The notes: a model not told the origin generated them from the sequence alone. 64,000 bases of DNA from Undaria pinnatifida (GCA_012845835.1 JABAKD010000021.1:10361199-10425198); one strand, 5' to 3'. Shown: positions 1-11,236, numbered from the stretch's first letter. A program made the numbers and translations.

Positions 1-900
1 CCCTATCCTGCCATCGTGCGTTTAACTCCGCTCTCGTCTCCTCGGTCGCACACCAGCCCCTCGGTACTTGTTTGCGCCGAATGGGGGGCGCTATGTCGGT
101 CGTATTTGCCAGTAGCGTCTCGGTCAGTAATGAGGCCATGTCATCAACGCTTCCGGCATTAGTACCGGGTGTCCGAGAGGCAAGGTTGGCTGCTATCGCG
201 TTTTGCAAATGTATCCGGAAATGCGGGTCCGCCATCGAGCTTGGTAGATCCATATCTGGCCGGTTTTTGATAACTTTCTTTGGACGATTTGGTGCGATGC
301 GGCCCAATAGGCGAATACTCCCGATTACGAGGTTGTGGTACGACTCAGTGTTCTCCCTGGGTGGGGTCCGCGCAGTGACATTACGTAGAAATCGTCTATC
401 CACTTGCCGTGTCAGTATGTAGTCAAGCCTGTACTGGGCCTTTCCTCGGTTAGGGCTCTGAAACGTGTACGATATACCACGAGCAGGTAGGTGTGGCATA
501 GTACGTGCTGAGGAGGGCAATGTTTGTTAGCAGTTGCGTGCGTCAATAGTCGCTCTCCGTTTTCGTTCAGCTCGTCACGTCCGTATGCACCCAATATCTT
601 GCTGCCGGTCCACCTGATCCCTCCCATGCTTGTACGAGCATTTGCGTCCATCAGGACAAGGAGGTGGTCCCTACGTGGTACCCTCTTGACCACCTCGTCA
701 AGTGAACTCCAAAAGTTATCATTTTCGCTGGTGCTTGCTGGTGCTCTTGTCGAGAGTGGGAGCATAGCATACAATGAAAGACACACCGTTAGATTTTCCT
801 TTGAGTTGGATGCGAACCTTTATCCACAAAATGACCAATCTTCCCGCCTAGTTGGACCTTCATTTCCAATGTGCGCAACACGCGCAGACTCATCAATCTC
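1..900 (-). pseudogene. LINE ORF2 fragment, inverted (APE endonuclease plus linker)
   Basis: On the minus strand, 786-412 encodes the back half of an apurinic-type endonuclease domain. It has a VLMDANARTS stretch (the usual GDFNA motif) and then a NENGERLL segment. After a frame change, 411-1 continues with RLDYILTR and a SYHNLVIG segment, where the family normally has S-D-H, so the catalytic Asp appears lost. The last 230 bases match the start of the second LINE copy (7602 onward), including WCATEETRAEL. The fragment runs off the left edge. The endonuclease normally nicks target DNA for target-primed reverse transcription; this copy is broken. The exact right edge (about 850-960) is uncertain. 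Confidence 0.8.
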
Positions 901-965
901 ATCTTTGGATAAATAGAGCAAATCAAGATCTTGCGCAACACGAGCTGAAGAGTACCACTACTATA

Positions 966-1540
966 CTAAGGGCTTACGGTATCCGAGGCAAAAACGGAGA
1001 TAATGTGCCTGGAAAGGCGGGGGAAAGGTGTCCTTCACAATCAATGCACAGCCGGCCAGGTATACAAACAAACAATCGAGTTTTTGTAATTGGGTGGAGC
1101 TATCACCGCAGACACAGACTTTTAGTATTGAATTAACGCGGCGTCTTCAGAGGGCCTGGACGTGCTTCCAGCGGTACAAGATGGAATTCTATGATGGCCC
1201 GGGTGTGCGCTTACGGTTGAAGGTGCGGTCGCTGAAAGCTGAGGTGGTCGAGACACTTCTTTACGGTTGCATGACGTGGAGCCCGAAGAAGCCTGACTAT
1301 GACAGGCTACGACAGGTTCACCACGCCATGCTCCTCCGATGCCTTGGATGGCGGGAACGGAAGCGCGACGACCACACCCTAGCTATCGTACGCTGACGCG
1401 CTTGCCAAGACAGCTTCCGAGAGCATAGATGCGACAGTGCGTAACCGGAGGATATTGTTTGCGGGATTCGTAGCACGTACAGGGGAGGAGCGGCTTCCAC
1501 AGCGGGTTATGTTTGGGGAGGTTGTTGGGGGTAAGAGCTA
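966..1540 (+). pseudogene. LINE ORF2 3' fragment, part 1 (after the RT palm)
   Basis: The sequence is parallel to 9150-9700 of the second LINE. Readable peptides are KAEVVETLLYGCMTWSPKKP and CLGWRERKRDDHT, typical of the region after the reverse-transcriptase thumb in RTE/L2-like LINEs. Several frame changes are present. It starts abruptly near 966, next to the inverted endonuclease fragment, and is cut at 1540 by gypsy A. The remainder of the same copy resumes after 7091. Confidence 0.85.
1536..1540. repeat. Target-site duplication, left side of gypsy A
   Basis: AGCTA lies directly before the left LTR and again at 7092-7096 directly after the right LTR. In the intact second LINE the same place reads as one uninterrupted sequence (about 9700-9712). 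This supports a clean insertion of 4-5 bp target size into LINE DNA. Confidence 0.75.
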
Positions 1541-1992
1541 TGTTACGGTTACATTGTTACGGTTGATAGGAGTTGCACTTTTGGGAATGCGTTAGCCCCA
1601 ATAGGTACTAGCACTATGGTCCGTCTTGAGGGTCCCCGTCTGGGAGCTACAGGTTCCTCGCCTCCCTCTGCTCTGTACTCCTTTGCTTGCCCTGAGTTAG
1701 CAATAATCCACAAAGCGAATACCGTATCCACGACCGGAGACCTTCTACTCCTTCTCACAAGCCACCTTCAAGGCTTACACTACCGCTGTTCAGGCTCAAC
1801 TACCGAACTCGGTACCGATCGGGAGGCTGCTATCATCAGGTCGGTAGCAGTGCTTTGTAGGCTGGGTCCCTGGCACCTTCCTCTCTGTACAATGCACACA
1901 AGACCTAGGGTCCTGCCGCAGGAATGGCTAGAGACCACTCAGACCCACATAGACATCGGATCCGCCTCTATCCCTAGCCGTTCCACAGTTAT
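1541..1992 (+). repeat. Gypsy A left LTR
   Basis: Starts TGTTACGGTTACATTG and is nearly collinear with 6649-7091 (TGATACGGTTACATTG). The body shared by both includes GGTCCCCGTCTGGGAGCTAC. Differences are scattered single bases and short indels, so the two LTRs have diverged by several per cent. The right edge is placed where similarity stops and the primer-binding-like site begins. Confidence 0.85.
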
Positions 1993-1993
1993 A

Positions 1994-2011
1994 TGGTGTC
2001 CTCCGTGCTGT
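1994..2011 (+). promoter_or_regulatory. Probable primer-binding site of gypsy A
   Basis: TGGTGTCCTCCGTGCTG follows the left LTR after about one base. Starting with TGG fits pairing with the CCA end of a tRNA. I could not assign the tRNA species. Confidence 0.45.
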
Positions 2012-2990
2012 AGATGAGCCGTAGTTGCGCTTTTCATGCTGTAGCCGCGTGGCTTGTAAGCTCTTTCGCGCTTTTCTGCTTTTTTTTGCCCGCTGGCACG
2101 TGTTGGCGCTTCTGTTTTTTTTTCCTTTTCCTGTCTAGGGCTTTTCAACGGCCTGCGGTTTGTCCCAATCCGTGCGCTCCAGCGTCCTTTACCTGGGCCT
2201 GCCGTTCACTCGCGCAGCCACCGTTCGCCTAGCGCACACATGTCCCTCATACCCTGGCCTAGAGTACTTGTAGTTCCTGTGTTCTTCGTTTTGGCGCGAA
2301 TTTTACACCGTTTATGTTGAACATACACATGCGTCCATCCGCTTTTTCATACGCACTTGAAGGGGAAGGCAGAGCGCTTGGGTGTGTTCGATTTTTTTTT
2401 CCTCTGCCCGTTGCCGCCACCGCAATAGCTGTTCCTGTACCCGATTGGATAGCTGGTTGCCACTGGACAGTTGAACTACCAGGTTGATCGGATTGAGTGA
2501 TCATTGATGGGTCGCGTCTCTCGCACTTGCGGCTCCACAGCAGCAGACTCACCCGTGCGGCAGCCAGAAACGATGATGAGAAAGAGTGTGAAAAGTGCGT
2601 AAGACCGAAGACCCCGAGTCGAGCTGCGTGCTCGTGTTTGAACCTCGTGCATGTTTGGGACCATCCTCGTGACCTCTCCCCCCTGGACTAGTCTCACATT
2701 TGGCAGTGACCTGTCGACCACCGTGGTGTCAGAGAGCTATTTTGGTGTGGGTTGGGCCTCTCTAGTGAAACCTCTCCTTCCCACCCTACCTACTAGTGAC
2801 GCGGCGCTTGACGCTCGATCATTCATCAAAAAGGAAAAAAACAAAATGAAAACGTCTGGATTCCCGCGCGCTTGTGGGTTGTGTTATCGTGCTGTGTTTT
2901 TTAGGTGTTTGCTTTGCCCTGTGGGTGGGTATACTCTAGCTTGGGACCTTCATCCCGAAAACAAAAATGCACCGAACTGTTAGTCGCTTG
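2012..2990. other. Gypsy A 5' interior, no recognisable gene
   Basis: This is where gag and protease would be expected. Open frames here are short and resemble no gag, CCHC knuckle or D-S/T-G protease that I can recognise. Several T-runs and C-runs are present. It is probably decayed or deleted gag sequence. Confidence 0.5.
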
Positions 2991-3250
2991 GTATAAGCCT
3001 GGTATACGACTCCTCTCTCTCCGTGCTGTCTCATCAGCCCACCCCGGAGGTGGTTGACTCCATCTTGTCCTCCTTCCGAGCGTTTCTTTTGGCCGCGTGT
3101 GCTGATATTGACTCTGAGACGGATGCCCCCTGCCGTAGCGGCCGGAACCGTACCCCTTCGGTGCGATTACGACCGATCGGTGACCCGCAGCTGCCCCCGA
3201 CAAGCGTACTGGAGGCCATACCGGGCAGAGAGAACGTCGACTCACCACGG
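2991..3250 (+). pseudogene. Gypsy A RNase H-to-integrase linker
   Basis: The frame starting near 3023 gives TPEVVDSILSSFRAF and DSETDAPCRSGRNR. The same linker occurs on the minus strand at about 5380-5230 (TPEVVDSLLSSFRS, DSETDAPRRSGRNR), so two diverged copies of one polyprotein segment face opposite ways. A frame change separates this piece from the integrase frame that follows. Confidence 0.7.
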
Positions 3251-4452
3251 TGGAAGCCCCCGCTACGGCGCGGCCGCCATCGACGCTACCGCCGTCCCCC
3301 GTTCGACCTGGCCACGACGACATCGGTGAGGTGCTGGCCGCACGGGGGGAGGTTCCTACGTCTTCGTCGAGCCAGGCGACCGGTGGAGAGGTTCCGACGT
3401 CTTCGTCGAACCAGGCGACCGGTGGAGAATCGGGCATCAATCTGACGACACGGGTACTTACAAGGCCGTCCGAGCTAGCTCGTCGGCAACGAGACGACAC
3501 CCATCTGGGTCAGGTTCGCAAGGTTCTAAGCAATGGAGTTGACTCTAGCCAGGGGGGAAGCGGGTGTGACAGGTATAGCCTAGGCACGGATGATGTGGTT
3601 CGGTATGACGATGGGAAGGGGAGAAAACTGCCTGCTATTCCAGTTGCCATGGTAGCCGACATCATTGCGTTGGAGCACACACTATACGGTCATGCAGGGG
3701 TAGGAGCAACGCTGTCACTTCTACGCGATCATTTCCACTGGCCCACGATGATGAAAGACACTCGACACTATGTGTTGTCATGTGCCGGTCGTAGACGTAA
3801 GAGACCGCTCAGCAGACGAGTAGCCATGATGCCAGGTAGACCGCTTGAGCCGTGGGACGAGTTACAAATGGACATCCTCAAGATTGACACACCATCACAA
3901 ACTGGCAACAACTATATCTTGCTCGTGGTAGACCGCGCCTCAAAGTTCCCCTTCGGGTTCCCGCTAGAAACCAAGCAAGCTGTAGGCGTAGCCCGAGTGT
4001 TGGTGGAGCTGTGCCTAACTTACGGAGTTCCAAAGACGGTGCGCTGTGATGGAGGCTCAGAATTTGGTGCGGAGGTGGTTAAGCACTTGTGCAGATGGTT
4101 GCGCGCAAACATCGTGTTTGGTGCTGCTGATCACCCTCGACGCCAAGGGTCGGTTGAGAAACTGGGGGGATGGCTGCAGGAGTTGTTAGCCCAGCTGTGT
4201 AGGTCCTGGCCTGACCGATGGGACGAGTATGCTTCGCCTGCTATGTGGATCAAACGCACCTTGCCAGACACCTCGCTCCGATCCACCATGACTCCCTTCG
4301 AACTCCTGTTCGGCCGCAAGCCTCGCACGTCACTGGATTCGTTAGTTCCTCTGACGGACGAGATGGATCAGGAACGGGAACTCGACAACTTCGTGGAGAG
4401 GCGCAAGCAGAATCTCCGTGAAGTACGACTCGCCGGCACGAGCTTCGAGTAG
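3250..4452 (+). CDS. Gypsy A integrase (partly intact 400-residue frame)
   Basis: Integrase inserts the retrotransposon cDNA into the chromosome. Residues 30-60 hold a tandem 14-residue repeat (EVPTSSS-QATGG). The N-terminal zinc-binding region is near residues 143-181, with H143 and H148 and one Cys at 178; the second Cys of the HHCC motif is replaced (SCAGRRRK), so zinc binding is probably lost. The catalytic core is complete: D208 (QMDIL), D267 (RCDGGSEF) and E303 (RQGSVEK). The spacing is exactly D-35-E. A segment typical of the core end, TPFELLFGR, follows near 355. The frame ends at a TAG; the C-terminal domain continues in another frame at 4509. The listed start is only the first Met, since in a working element this would be inside the polyprotein. 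Confidence 0.85.
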   Translation: MEAPATARPPSTLPPSPVRPGHDDIGEVLAARGEVPTSSSSQATGGEVPTSSSNQATGGESGINLTTRVLTRPSELARRQRDDTHLGQVRKVLSNGVDSSQGGSGCDRYSLGTDDVVRYDDGKGRKLPAIPVAMVADIIALEHTLYGHAGVGATLSLLRDHFHWPTMMKDTRHYVLSCAGRRRKRPLSRRVAMMPGRPLEPWDELQMDILKIDTPSQTGNNYILLVVDRASKFPFGFPLETKQAVGVARVLVELCLTYGVPKTVRCDGGSEFGAEVVKHLCRWLRANIVFGAADHPRRQGSVEKLGGWLQELLAQLCRSWPDRWDEYASPAMWIKRTLPDTSLRSTMTPFELLFGRKPRTSLDSLVPLTDEMDQERELDNFVERRKQNLREVRLAGTSFE

Positions 4453-4735
4453 CGGCACGCGCGAAGGCGAACGCGTCCATCGAGAGGTCGTCGGCTGGAG
4501 TTGGCGTCGTGAAGGACAGTCTGGTGCTAGTGCGCGAATTCGAGAGCAGTCGACATCGTGACCACAGGGGAAGGAAGTTGCAACACGAGCTATACACAGG
4601 ACCGTGGAAAGTGACGGGGGTGATCCAGCCCGGTCTCAGCGTAGAAGTCATGATGCATGGTAGAAAGAAGCGCAGCCGAAGGGTATCTACGGCCGATGTG
4701 AAACCTTTCCACCTTCGAGTACTTCCTTTCTGACA
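4453..4735 (+). pseudogene. Gypsy A integrase C-terminal domain
   Basis: After a frame change near 4435, 4509-4733 reads KDSLVLVREFES, then YTGPWKVTGVI and the end TADVKPFHL. This is the GDxVLVR...GPYxVxxV...LKPY pattern of the SH3-like domain at the end of gypsy integrases. Gypsy B has related sequence in its own C-terminal part. Confidence 0.7.
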
Positions 4736-4739
4736 CTCG

Positions 4740-5225
4740 CTAGCTGAAGAGTTCGCCCAGTATGCGTGGGGCCCCGACTTCAAATTGCCTGCAGGAGCTA
4801 AAGAGAGTTTAGGTCTAGTCACCATCGCCGACTGTCGCAGAGTCCAACCGGCTTCCGGCATTAGGACTATTTGGGAGTACAAAAGGAAGTCAGGAAATGG
4901 TGTAGTATCGGACTGGCTGTCGGAAGAGACCATGCGACGTAGCTTCACGCCCCTTCAGTTGGATTGTTTCGTTGCTCTCTGGCAATTGTATTTTCCCCAG
5001 CTAGCAAACGCTTCTGTACCCAACTCAGTACAGTCCCGTGCTCCGTTGTCCCGCGCCCAAGCCTTGCATGCTTTTCCTATACGTTTTACCTTTCAGATGG
5101 AGCTAGCCGGAGGAATCCAACTCTAAGGCCAGGTGTACGATTACCTTGCTCCCTACTGGTGTGTGCGCTACACTGACGGGAACTGGGAGGAGCTGTCTAG
5201 ACGCGAACTGGAAAGACTTTCGATT
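4740..5225 (+). pseudogene. Gypsy A C-terminal extension with DGNWEEL module
   Basis: Frames here encode WLSEETMRRSFTPLQLD and, after a break, YDYLAPYWCVRYTDGNWEEL. Gypsy B has the same two segments in one frame (WLSEEEARNSFTPLQLD and HWRVRYADGNWEEL). The module lies after the integrase at the very end of Pol. The pattern hydrophobic-RVRY-x-DG-x-WEEL resembles Tudor/SH3-like modules, but this resemblance is only by eye. Confidence 0.6.
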
Positions 5226-5945
5226 CGCTGTTTGATGCCTCGGGATACGGTTCCGGCCGCTACGGCGAGGGGCATCCGTCTCAGAGTCAAGAGCAGCACA
5301 CGCGGCGAAAGGCAACGATCGAAAGGAGGACAAGAGGGAGTCAACCACCTCCGGGGTGGGGTGAGAGGTGGGGTGAGAGGTTTGGAATTCTGCATCCCCT
5401 ACGTGGTCTGCCTGCACAGGGTGCAACTCAGCCAGCCTTACACCATCCAACTCCGGTCCAAGGGTCTCTACCGTAGCGCCTGCAGCAGCGGACGACGAAT
5501 CATCCGGAAACGAATCGTCGACATCGACCTCCACCGGGCTAGCAACGGGCAACCTGGTCAATGCATCGGGTACTACGTGCTCTACCCCAGCCTTCCATTC
5601 CAGCTCCATATCGTACTCCATCAGCCTCAGCGCCCACCTGTGTAGCTTAGGACAGAGTTCACGGCGTCGGAACAACCATGTGAGGGCAGAACAGTCAGTC
5701 ACAAGTTTGAACCGTCGAGTATCGTCTGCATGTCACCGAAACCCCCGCTATCCGAGACCAAGAGTTTGTTAAGCTCACGCCAGTCAATGCACAGTCGCAA
5801 TGCACCATCCTTCTTCTTAACGCACAAGCACTGGGCAGCCCACGGAGACATGGATTGGCGGATCACCTTGGGAGGAAAGGATTTCGAGCTTACGTGATTG
5901 CTGGATGAGGAGGATGTGTTGGATTGTGTGACCGTCTGCGGGTGA
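5226..5945 (-). pseudogene. Gypsy A inverted RT/RNase H fragment
   Basis: Read on the minus strand, about 5880-5720 encodes the first RT block ([20 protein letters not shown] and IDWRELNKL). It is followed almost at once by the end of RNase H (TDCSALTWLFRRRE, VPDALTRLP) at 5702-5550 and then the linker. The RT palm with its Y-x-D-D box and most of RNase H are missing between these blocks, so an internal deletion is clear. The fragment is opposite in orientation to the integrase at 3250-4452, with the junction near 5225. Confidence 0.8.
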
Positions 5946-6636
5946 TCATGGATGTCCGTACAAGATGCGGTCGTATTTATATGAAGTGAAGAGTTTGGAC
6001 TGTTGTTGGCTTTGTCGTACCAGTCTTATGCAGTTGTGTTGTCGATTTTCGAGCGTGCCCCCAGTTGACAGCCAGTTAAAGTTTGAATGTTTGGAGACGT
6101 GCTGACTAGATGTTCTGGTCTGATTGGTAGTCGAAGGGTGGCCCTGCGCCCGGTAGTACCCAAGTGGGTTCGTGCGGTGTGCCGTGGCGTTTGTGTGAGC
6201 TTGGTGTTGTAGGGCTTTGCGCAATGGGTTTTTTCCTGGATGGCCAGGTTTTTCTCGCGCTGTAGGTGTTGAGAGCCGGGCAGCAACTACAGTGGATTCA
6301 TCAGGCGAGGGACGTTTTTTTTTCAGAGTATTTTACGTCCGAGTGTCACTTGGTGTTTTCGGTTGTTGTCTAAATTCTAGGGCTCTCGGGATGGGGAGCG
6401 AAGGGTTTTACCCGGAAGCCGGGTTTACCTTCGCGCAATTCGATGTCGGGCCGCGAGCCAACGCGCTGTGAGAATTATGAAGAGCGGTGGATTCTATTTG
6501 AGTTGCGCCACTATTTGCCTCTTGTAATTTTCGGTTGGCCGTTCGACCAACTCAAAGACATCACCGGTAGTTTTCGCCAAAGGAAGTGTGTCACCTCGCG
6601 GTTGTCACTATCCCTGCTACCGTTAATTAGTATGTA
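5946..6636. other. Gypsy A 3' interior, nothing recognised
   Basis: Roughly 700 bases between the inverted RT piece and the purine tract. Only short open frames occur and none has a recognisable motif. Confidence 0.5.
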
Positions 6637-6648
6637 CTAATGGGGGGA
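6637..6648 (+). promoter_or_regulatory. Polypurine tract of gypsy A
   Basis: CTAATGGGGGGA lies directly before the right LTR (TGATACGG). Position and composition fit the plus-strand primer of reverse transcription. Confidence 0.6.
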
Positions 6649-7091
6649 TGATACGGTTACATTGTTACGGTTGATAGGAGTTACACTTCAGGGAATGCGT
6701 TAGTCCCACTAGGTACTAGCAGTATGGTCCGTCTTGAGGGTCCCCGTCTGGGAGCTACAGGTCCCTCGCCTCCCTCTGCTCTGTACTCCTTTGCTTGCCC
6801 TGAGTTAGCAACAATCCACGAAGCGAATACCGTATCCACGACCGGAGACCTTCTACCCCTTCTCACAAGCCACCTTCAAGGCTTGCCCTACCGCTGTTCA
6901 GGCTCAACCACCGAACTCGGTACCGATCGGGAGGCTGCTATCATCAGGTCGGTAGCAGTGCTTTGTAGGGTGACCTTCCTCCCTGTACAACGCACACAAG
7001 ACCTAGGGTCCTGCCGCAGGAATGGCTAGAGACCACGCCGACCCACATAGACATCGGATCCGCCTCTATCCCTAGCCTCTCCATCCGTTAT
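6649..7091 (+). repeat. Gypsy A right LTR
   Basis: Collinear with the left LTR at 1541-1992, ending at CCATCCGTTAT, and followed by the duplicated AGCTA. A short stretch present in the left LTR (near 1860-1870) is missing here. Confidence 0.85.
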
Positions 7092-7565
7092 AGCTACTCA
7101 GGGGGGCAAGAGAAAGACTGGATGGCTCATCTGAAGGAGGATATGTCGGTCTTCGGAATGAAATTTGAAGGGTGGCGAAAGGCTGCTCAGAAGGCTGGCA
7201 GATGGTTTCGACGAGTAGAGGGGGGAGTCGAGTTGTTCATGCGGAATTGGCATGAAGCGGAGGGGCACGAAGCCGCAGAGCGACGCGCAAAGGCTGCGGC
7301 AGCGCCATCCACCGTCGGCATCTCTAGCGGGGGGAGGGGTAAGGGGGGGAGGGGGGGGGGGAAGGGGGGACGTCATGCCCAAGAGACTGAAGTCTGGGTT
7401 CGGCCATCATCATCTTGAAAGTTGTGGGTCTTCCAATGGCCGTGACAACATAGCGTAAGACTGCCCTAACTTCTTCGCCATGTTGCGTTCTCTCCCCAGT
7501 GCCATTTGATGATGCACTTAATACCCTCTAAGGGCCCAATGCCGTCTTTAGTCAGTTCCTAGGAT
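7092..7565 (+). pseudogene. LINE ORF2 3' fragment, part 2, and LINE 3' end
   Basis: This continues the copy cut at 1540. It encodes HLKEDMSVFGMKFEGWRKAA and a following A/R-rich tail, which in RTE/L2-like LINEs is the extreme C-terminus of ORF2. A G-rich stretch (7331-7370) and a 3' UTR shared with 10035-10246 follow. The LINE 3' end is placed at the common GTTCCTWGGATCWGCTA. No poly(A) tail is visible. Confidence 0.8.
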
Positions 7566-7601
7566 CTGCTAATATGGCGAGCTATTGACCTACAAAGATT
7601 A

Positions 7602-8375
7602 ATGGCAGACCAGCATCTACGGATACATTTGCAAAATGCGATAGCAGCCTTGCCTCCCCGACCCCCCGGTACTAATACCGGGAGCGTTGATGACATGGCC
7701 TCATTACTGACCGAGACGCTACTGGCAAATGCCGCCGACATAGCGCCCCCTATTCGGCGCAAACAAGTACCGAGGGGCTGGTGTGCGACCGAGGAGACGA
7801 GAGCGGAATTAAACTCACGATGGCAGGATAGGGAAGACGCGAGGAAACGGGTCCGTTCTGCTCCAAACGATCGTGGTCTACGGCAAGCCTTGAAGGCGAC
7901 CATCAAACAGCTGAAACGCACGCAGACGGAAGCTGTTCAAAGGTTCTTCGAAGATTACGTTAGCCAACTCGAAGGGCTTACCCAAGAAGGTGATCAATTC
8001 GGTTTTTACAAACACCTCAAGGGGATGGATGTGGAAGGAAAGAGGACGTTTAACTCGCAGTACATCAAAGACGAGGAAGGTCGATTGCTGCGGGATAATG
8101 TCCCCATCCGCCAGCGGTGGGTGAGGTGGTTTCACAACCTGCATGACACCAAGTCGCCGACCCTTGATCCGAGCATTGTGGACGAGCTTAAGCAGTGGCC
8201 CCCGCGCGGACCACTGGACGATGTCCCATCTAGGTACGAAGTAGAGGAGGCGATCCGCGCGTTGGCGAACCGAAAGGCGGTAGGGCCCGATGGTCTCCCG
8301 GCCGAGCTCTTGAAGGTTTTGGCCGGCGCAGAAAACACCCTCGGAAAGTTCCACGATATCATCGTCGCTGTGTGA
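7602..8375 (+). pseudogene. LINE ORF2: linker and RT fingers
   Basis: A 257-residue open frame. Residues 1-110 match the linker seen at 411-1. The RT finger block is near residue 225 (NRKAVGPDGLPAELLK), a strong non-LTR RT signature. The frame ends at TGA 8373; homologous sequence continues in other frames ([13 protein letters not shown] near 8395), so the stop comes with a frameshift and is not a true terminus. Confidence 0.85.
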
Positions 8376-9160
8376 AGGGGAGGTAGCGTACCGCAACGTT
8401 GGAAAGATGCAACGATTAAGATGCTTCACAAAAGAATGATCGGACTAAGTGTGGCAAATATCGTGGCAGCTCCCTCGTGGCTCACGCCGGCAAAGTACTC
8501 CTCAAAGCCATCGCGAGTCGCCTGAGTGACTATTGCAAACGCGAAAACATTCTGCCGAGGGAACAGTGTGGGTTCAGACCCCAACGCTCGACGGTTGACA
8601 TGATGTTCGTAGTACGACGAACTGGTGCGGAAGAAGGACACCCCCTTGTACATGTGCTTTATCGACCTCACCAAAGCATACGGCTCTGTCGACCGAAGCC
8701 TTTTGTGGGATGTCCTTGCTCGTTTTGGCGTGCCACCGATAATGCTCGCCGTCTTCTGGCAATTCCACGACGGTATGAAAGCATGCGTGCGGCTGAATGA
8801 TGGAGAGTGATCGGATAGGTTCGACGTGGGGCAAGGTCTCAGGCAAGGATGCGTGCCCGCGCCACTGCTGTTCAACATGTTTTACACGGCGGTACTGCGT
8901 GTGGCCGAGAAACGCCTCCTTGCTGATGCAGCCACCACGGACAACATGGTGCAGCTCCACCGAAAGGAGGAAGGCCAGAAGAAGGGCACTCCACGTACAG
9001 GCAAAGTCGACGGACCGAGGGGGAAGGAGGGAGATGAAGTGCAGAGATTGTGGGGTGTGCTGTACGCAGACGTTGCGGGCATCATATCGCGATCATTAGA
9101 AGGGGTGAAGAGGATGATAACGGTGATCGTGACTGCGTGCTCGTCGTTCGGGCTTACAGC
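8376..9160 (+). pseudogene. LINE ORF2: RT palm, broken
   Basis: Successive frames give [15 protein letters not shown] and [17 protein letters not shown], then [15 protein letters not shown] (palm motif A with the first catalytic Asp), then GQGLRQGCVPAPLLFN (motif B). The motif C box reads LYADVAG instead of YADD, so the second Asp of the pair is a Val. Frameshifts occur near 8435, 8625, 8815 and 9160. Confidence 0.85.
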
Positions 9161-9955
9161 ATCCGAGGCAAAAATAGAGATAATGTGCCTGGAAACCAAA
9201 AGCGGGGGGAAGGTGTCCCTCACAATCAATGCACAGCCGGCCAGGTTTACACACAAACAATCGAGTTTGTATACTTGGGCGGGGCTATCACCGCAGACAG
9301 AGACCTTAGCACAGAAATAACACGACGTCTTCAGAGGGCCTCGGCGTGCTTCCAGCGGTACAAGATGGAAATCTATGATCGCCCGGGTGTGCGCTTACGG
9401 TTGAAGGTGCGGTTGCTGAAAGCTGAGGTGGTCGAGACACTGCTGTACGATTGCATGACGTGGAGCCCGAAGAAGCCTGACTATGACAGGCTACGACGGG
9501 TTCACCGCTCCATGCTCGTCCGATGCCTTGGATGGCGGAAACGGAAGCGCGACGACCACACCCTATCGTACGCCGACGCGCTTGCTTAGACAGATCCGAG
9601 AGCGTTGGGGCGATAGTGCGCAAACGGAGGATTTTGTTTGCGGGGTTTGTGGCACGGATGGGGGAGGAGCGGCTGCCACTGAGGGTGATGTTTGGGGAGG
9701 TAAGGGCTACTCAGGGGGGCAAGAGAAAGACTGGATGGATCATCTGAAGGAGGATATGCCGGTCTTTGGAATGAAATTCGAAGGATGGCGAAAGGCTGCT
9801 CAGAAGGCTGGCAGATGGTTTCGACGAGTAGAGGAGGGAGCCGAGTTGTTCATAGGAATTGGCATGAAGCGGAGAGACGCAAAGCTGCAGAGCGACGCGC
9901 AAAGGCTGCGGCAGCGCCATCCACCGTTGGCATCTCTAAGCGGCCGGGGGGAGGG
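9161..9955 (+). pseudogene. LINE ORF2: thumb and C-terminal domain
   Basis: Peptides in order: FGLTASEAKIEIMCLE; FVYLGGAITADRDLSTEITR; KAEVVETLLYDCMTWSPKKP; RRILFAGFVARMGEERLP; HLKEDMPVFGMKFEGWRKAA. Three frames are used. The order and spacing match part 1 and part 2 of the first copy, which shows that the first copy is one LINE interrupted by gypsy A. Confidence 0.8.
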
Positions 9956-10249
9956 GGAAGGGGGGAGGGCGGGGAGGGGACTGGGGGAGGGGGGGAGGGA
10001 ATCAGGAGAGGGAAAGGGAGGAAGGGGAGAGGGGCGGAAGGGGGAGCGTCATGCCCAACAGACTAAAGTCTGGATTCGGCCATCATCGTATTGAAAGTTG
10101 TGGGCCTTCTAATGGCCGTCACAAGATAGCATAAGACCGCCCTGACTTCTTGGATATGTTGCGTTCTCTCCCAGTTGCCATTGATGATGGACGTGATACC
10201 CTCTGTTAGCCCAATGCCATCCTTAGCCAGTTCCTTGGATCAGCTAGCA

Positions 10250-10998
<749 letters not shown>

Positions 10999-11008
10999 GA
11001 CAACAAGT

Positions 11009-11236
11009 ATGACATGTTTTTCTCTTTTTCTTTCCTTGCTTCCTCTTCTTGTATCGCCTTTTAATTTTCTTGCTTTTCTCGTCTTTTCTTTTCTTTCTTT
11101 TCCTTTTTCGTTTTCTTTTCTTGCTTTCTTCTTTTTTCTTCCCTTGCCTTTTTCTTCTTATTTGTTTCTTGTTTCTTTGTCCCAATTGACTTGCGTCTGT
11201 CGTGCGTATGCGTAGTGATAGATACTACGTGTAATA
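11009..11236 (+). mobile_element. Retroposon copy 2: head only
   Basis: A CT-rich tract (11014-11180) followed by GACTTGCGTCTGTCGTGCG and ATAGATACTACGTGTAATAT, where similarity to the family stops. Module A begins exactly at this point, so the copy is either cut by module A or joined to it by recombination. Confidence 0.6.

Larger units (their letters stand above)
1541..7091 (+). mobile_element. Gypsy A: degenerate Ty3/gypsy LTR retrotransposon
   Basis: A 5.55 kb element with two LTRs of about 445-450 bp, a probable primer-binding site, a purine tract before the right LTR and a 4-5 bp duplicated target. The integrase-coding part is on the plus strand. A piece of RT and RNase H lies in the opposite orientation (5226-5945), and the RT core is missing, so the element cannot be autonomous. 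It sits inside a LINE copy and is therefore younger than that LINE. Ty3/gypsy assignment rests on the RNase H-linker-integrase order and the D,D-35-E integrase. Confidence 0.85.
7573..10246 (+). mobile_element. Second LINE copy, 5'-truncated RTE/L2-like
   Basis: This copy lacks the endonuclease and starts within the linker before the reverse transcriptase, as expected for 5' truncation during target-primed reverse transcription. It spans the linker, RT, the C-terminal domain and the 3' UTR. The family call rests on the C-terminal signature (RRILFAGFVARMGEERLPLR) and the overall order. Several frameshifts and a changed RT active site make it inactive. Confidence 0.85.

Noticed and set aside
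4250-4948. 232-residue minus-strand frame
   Set aside because: Antisense shadow of the gypsy A integrase and C-terminal domain.
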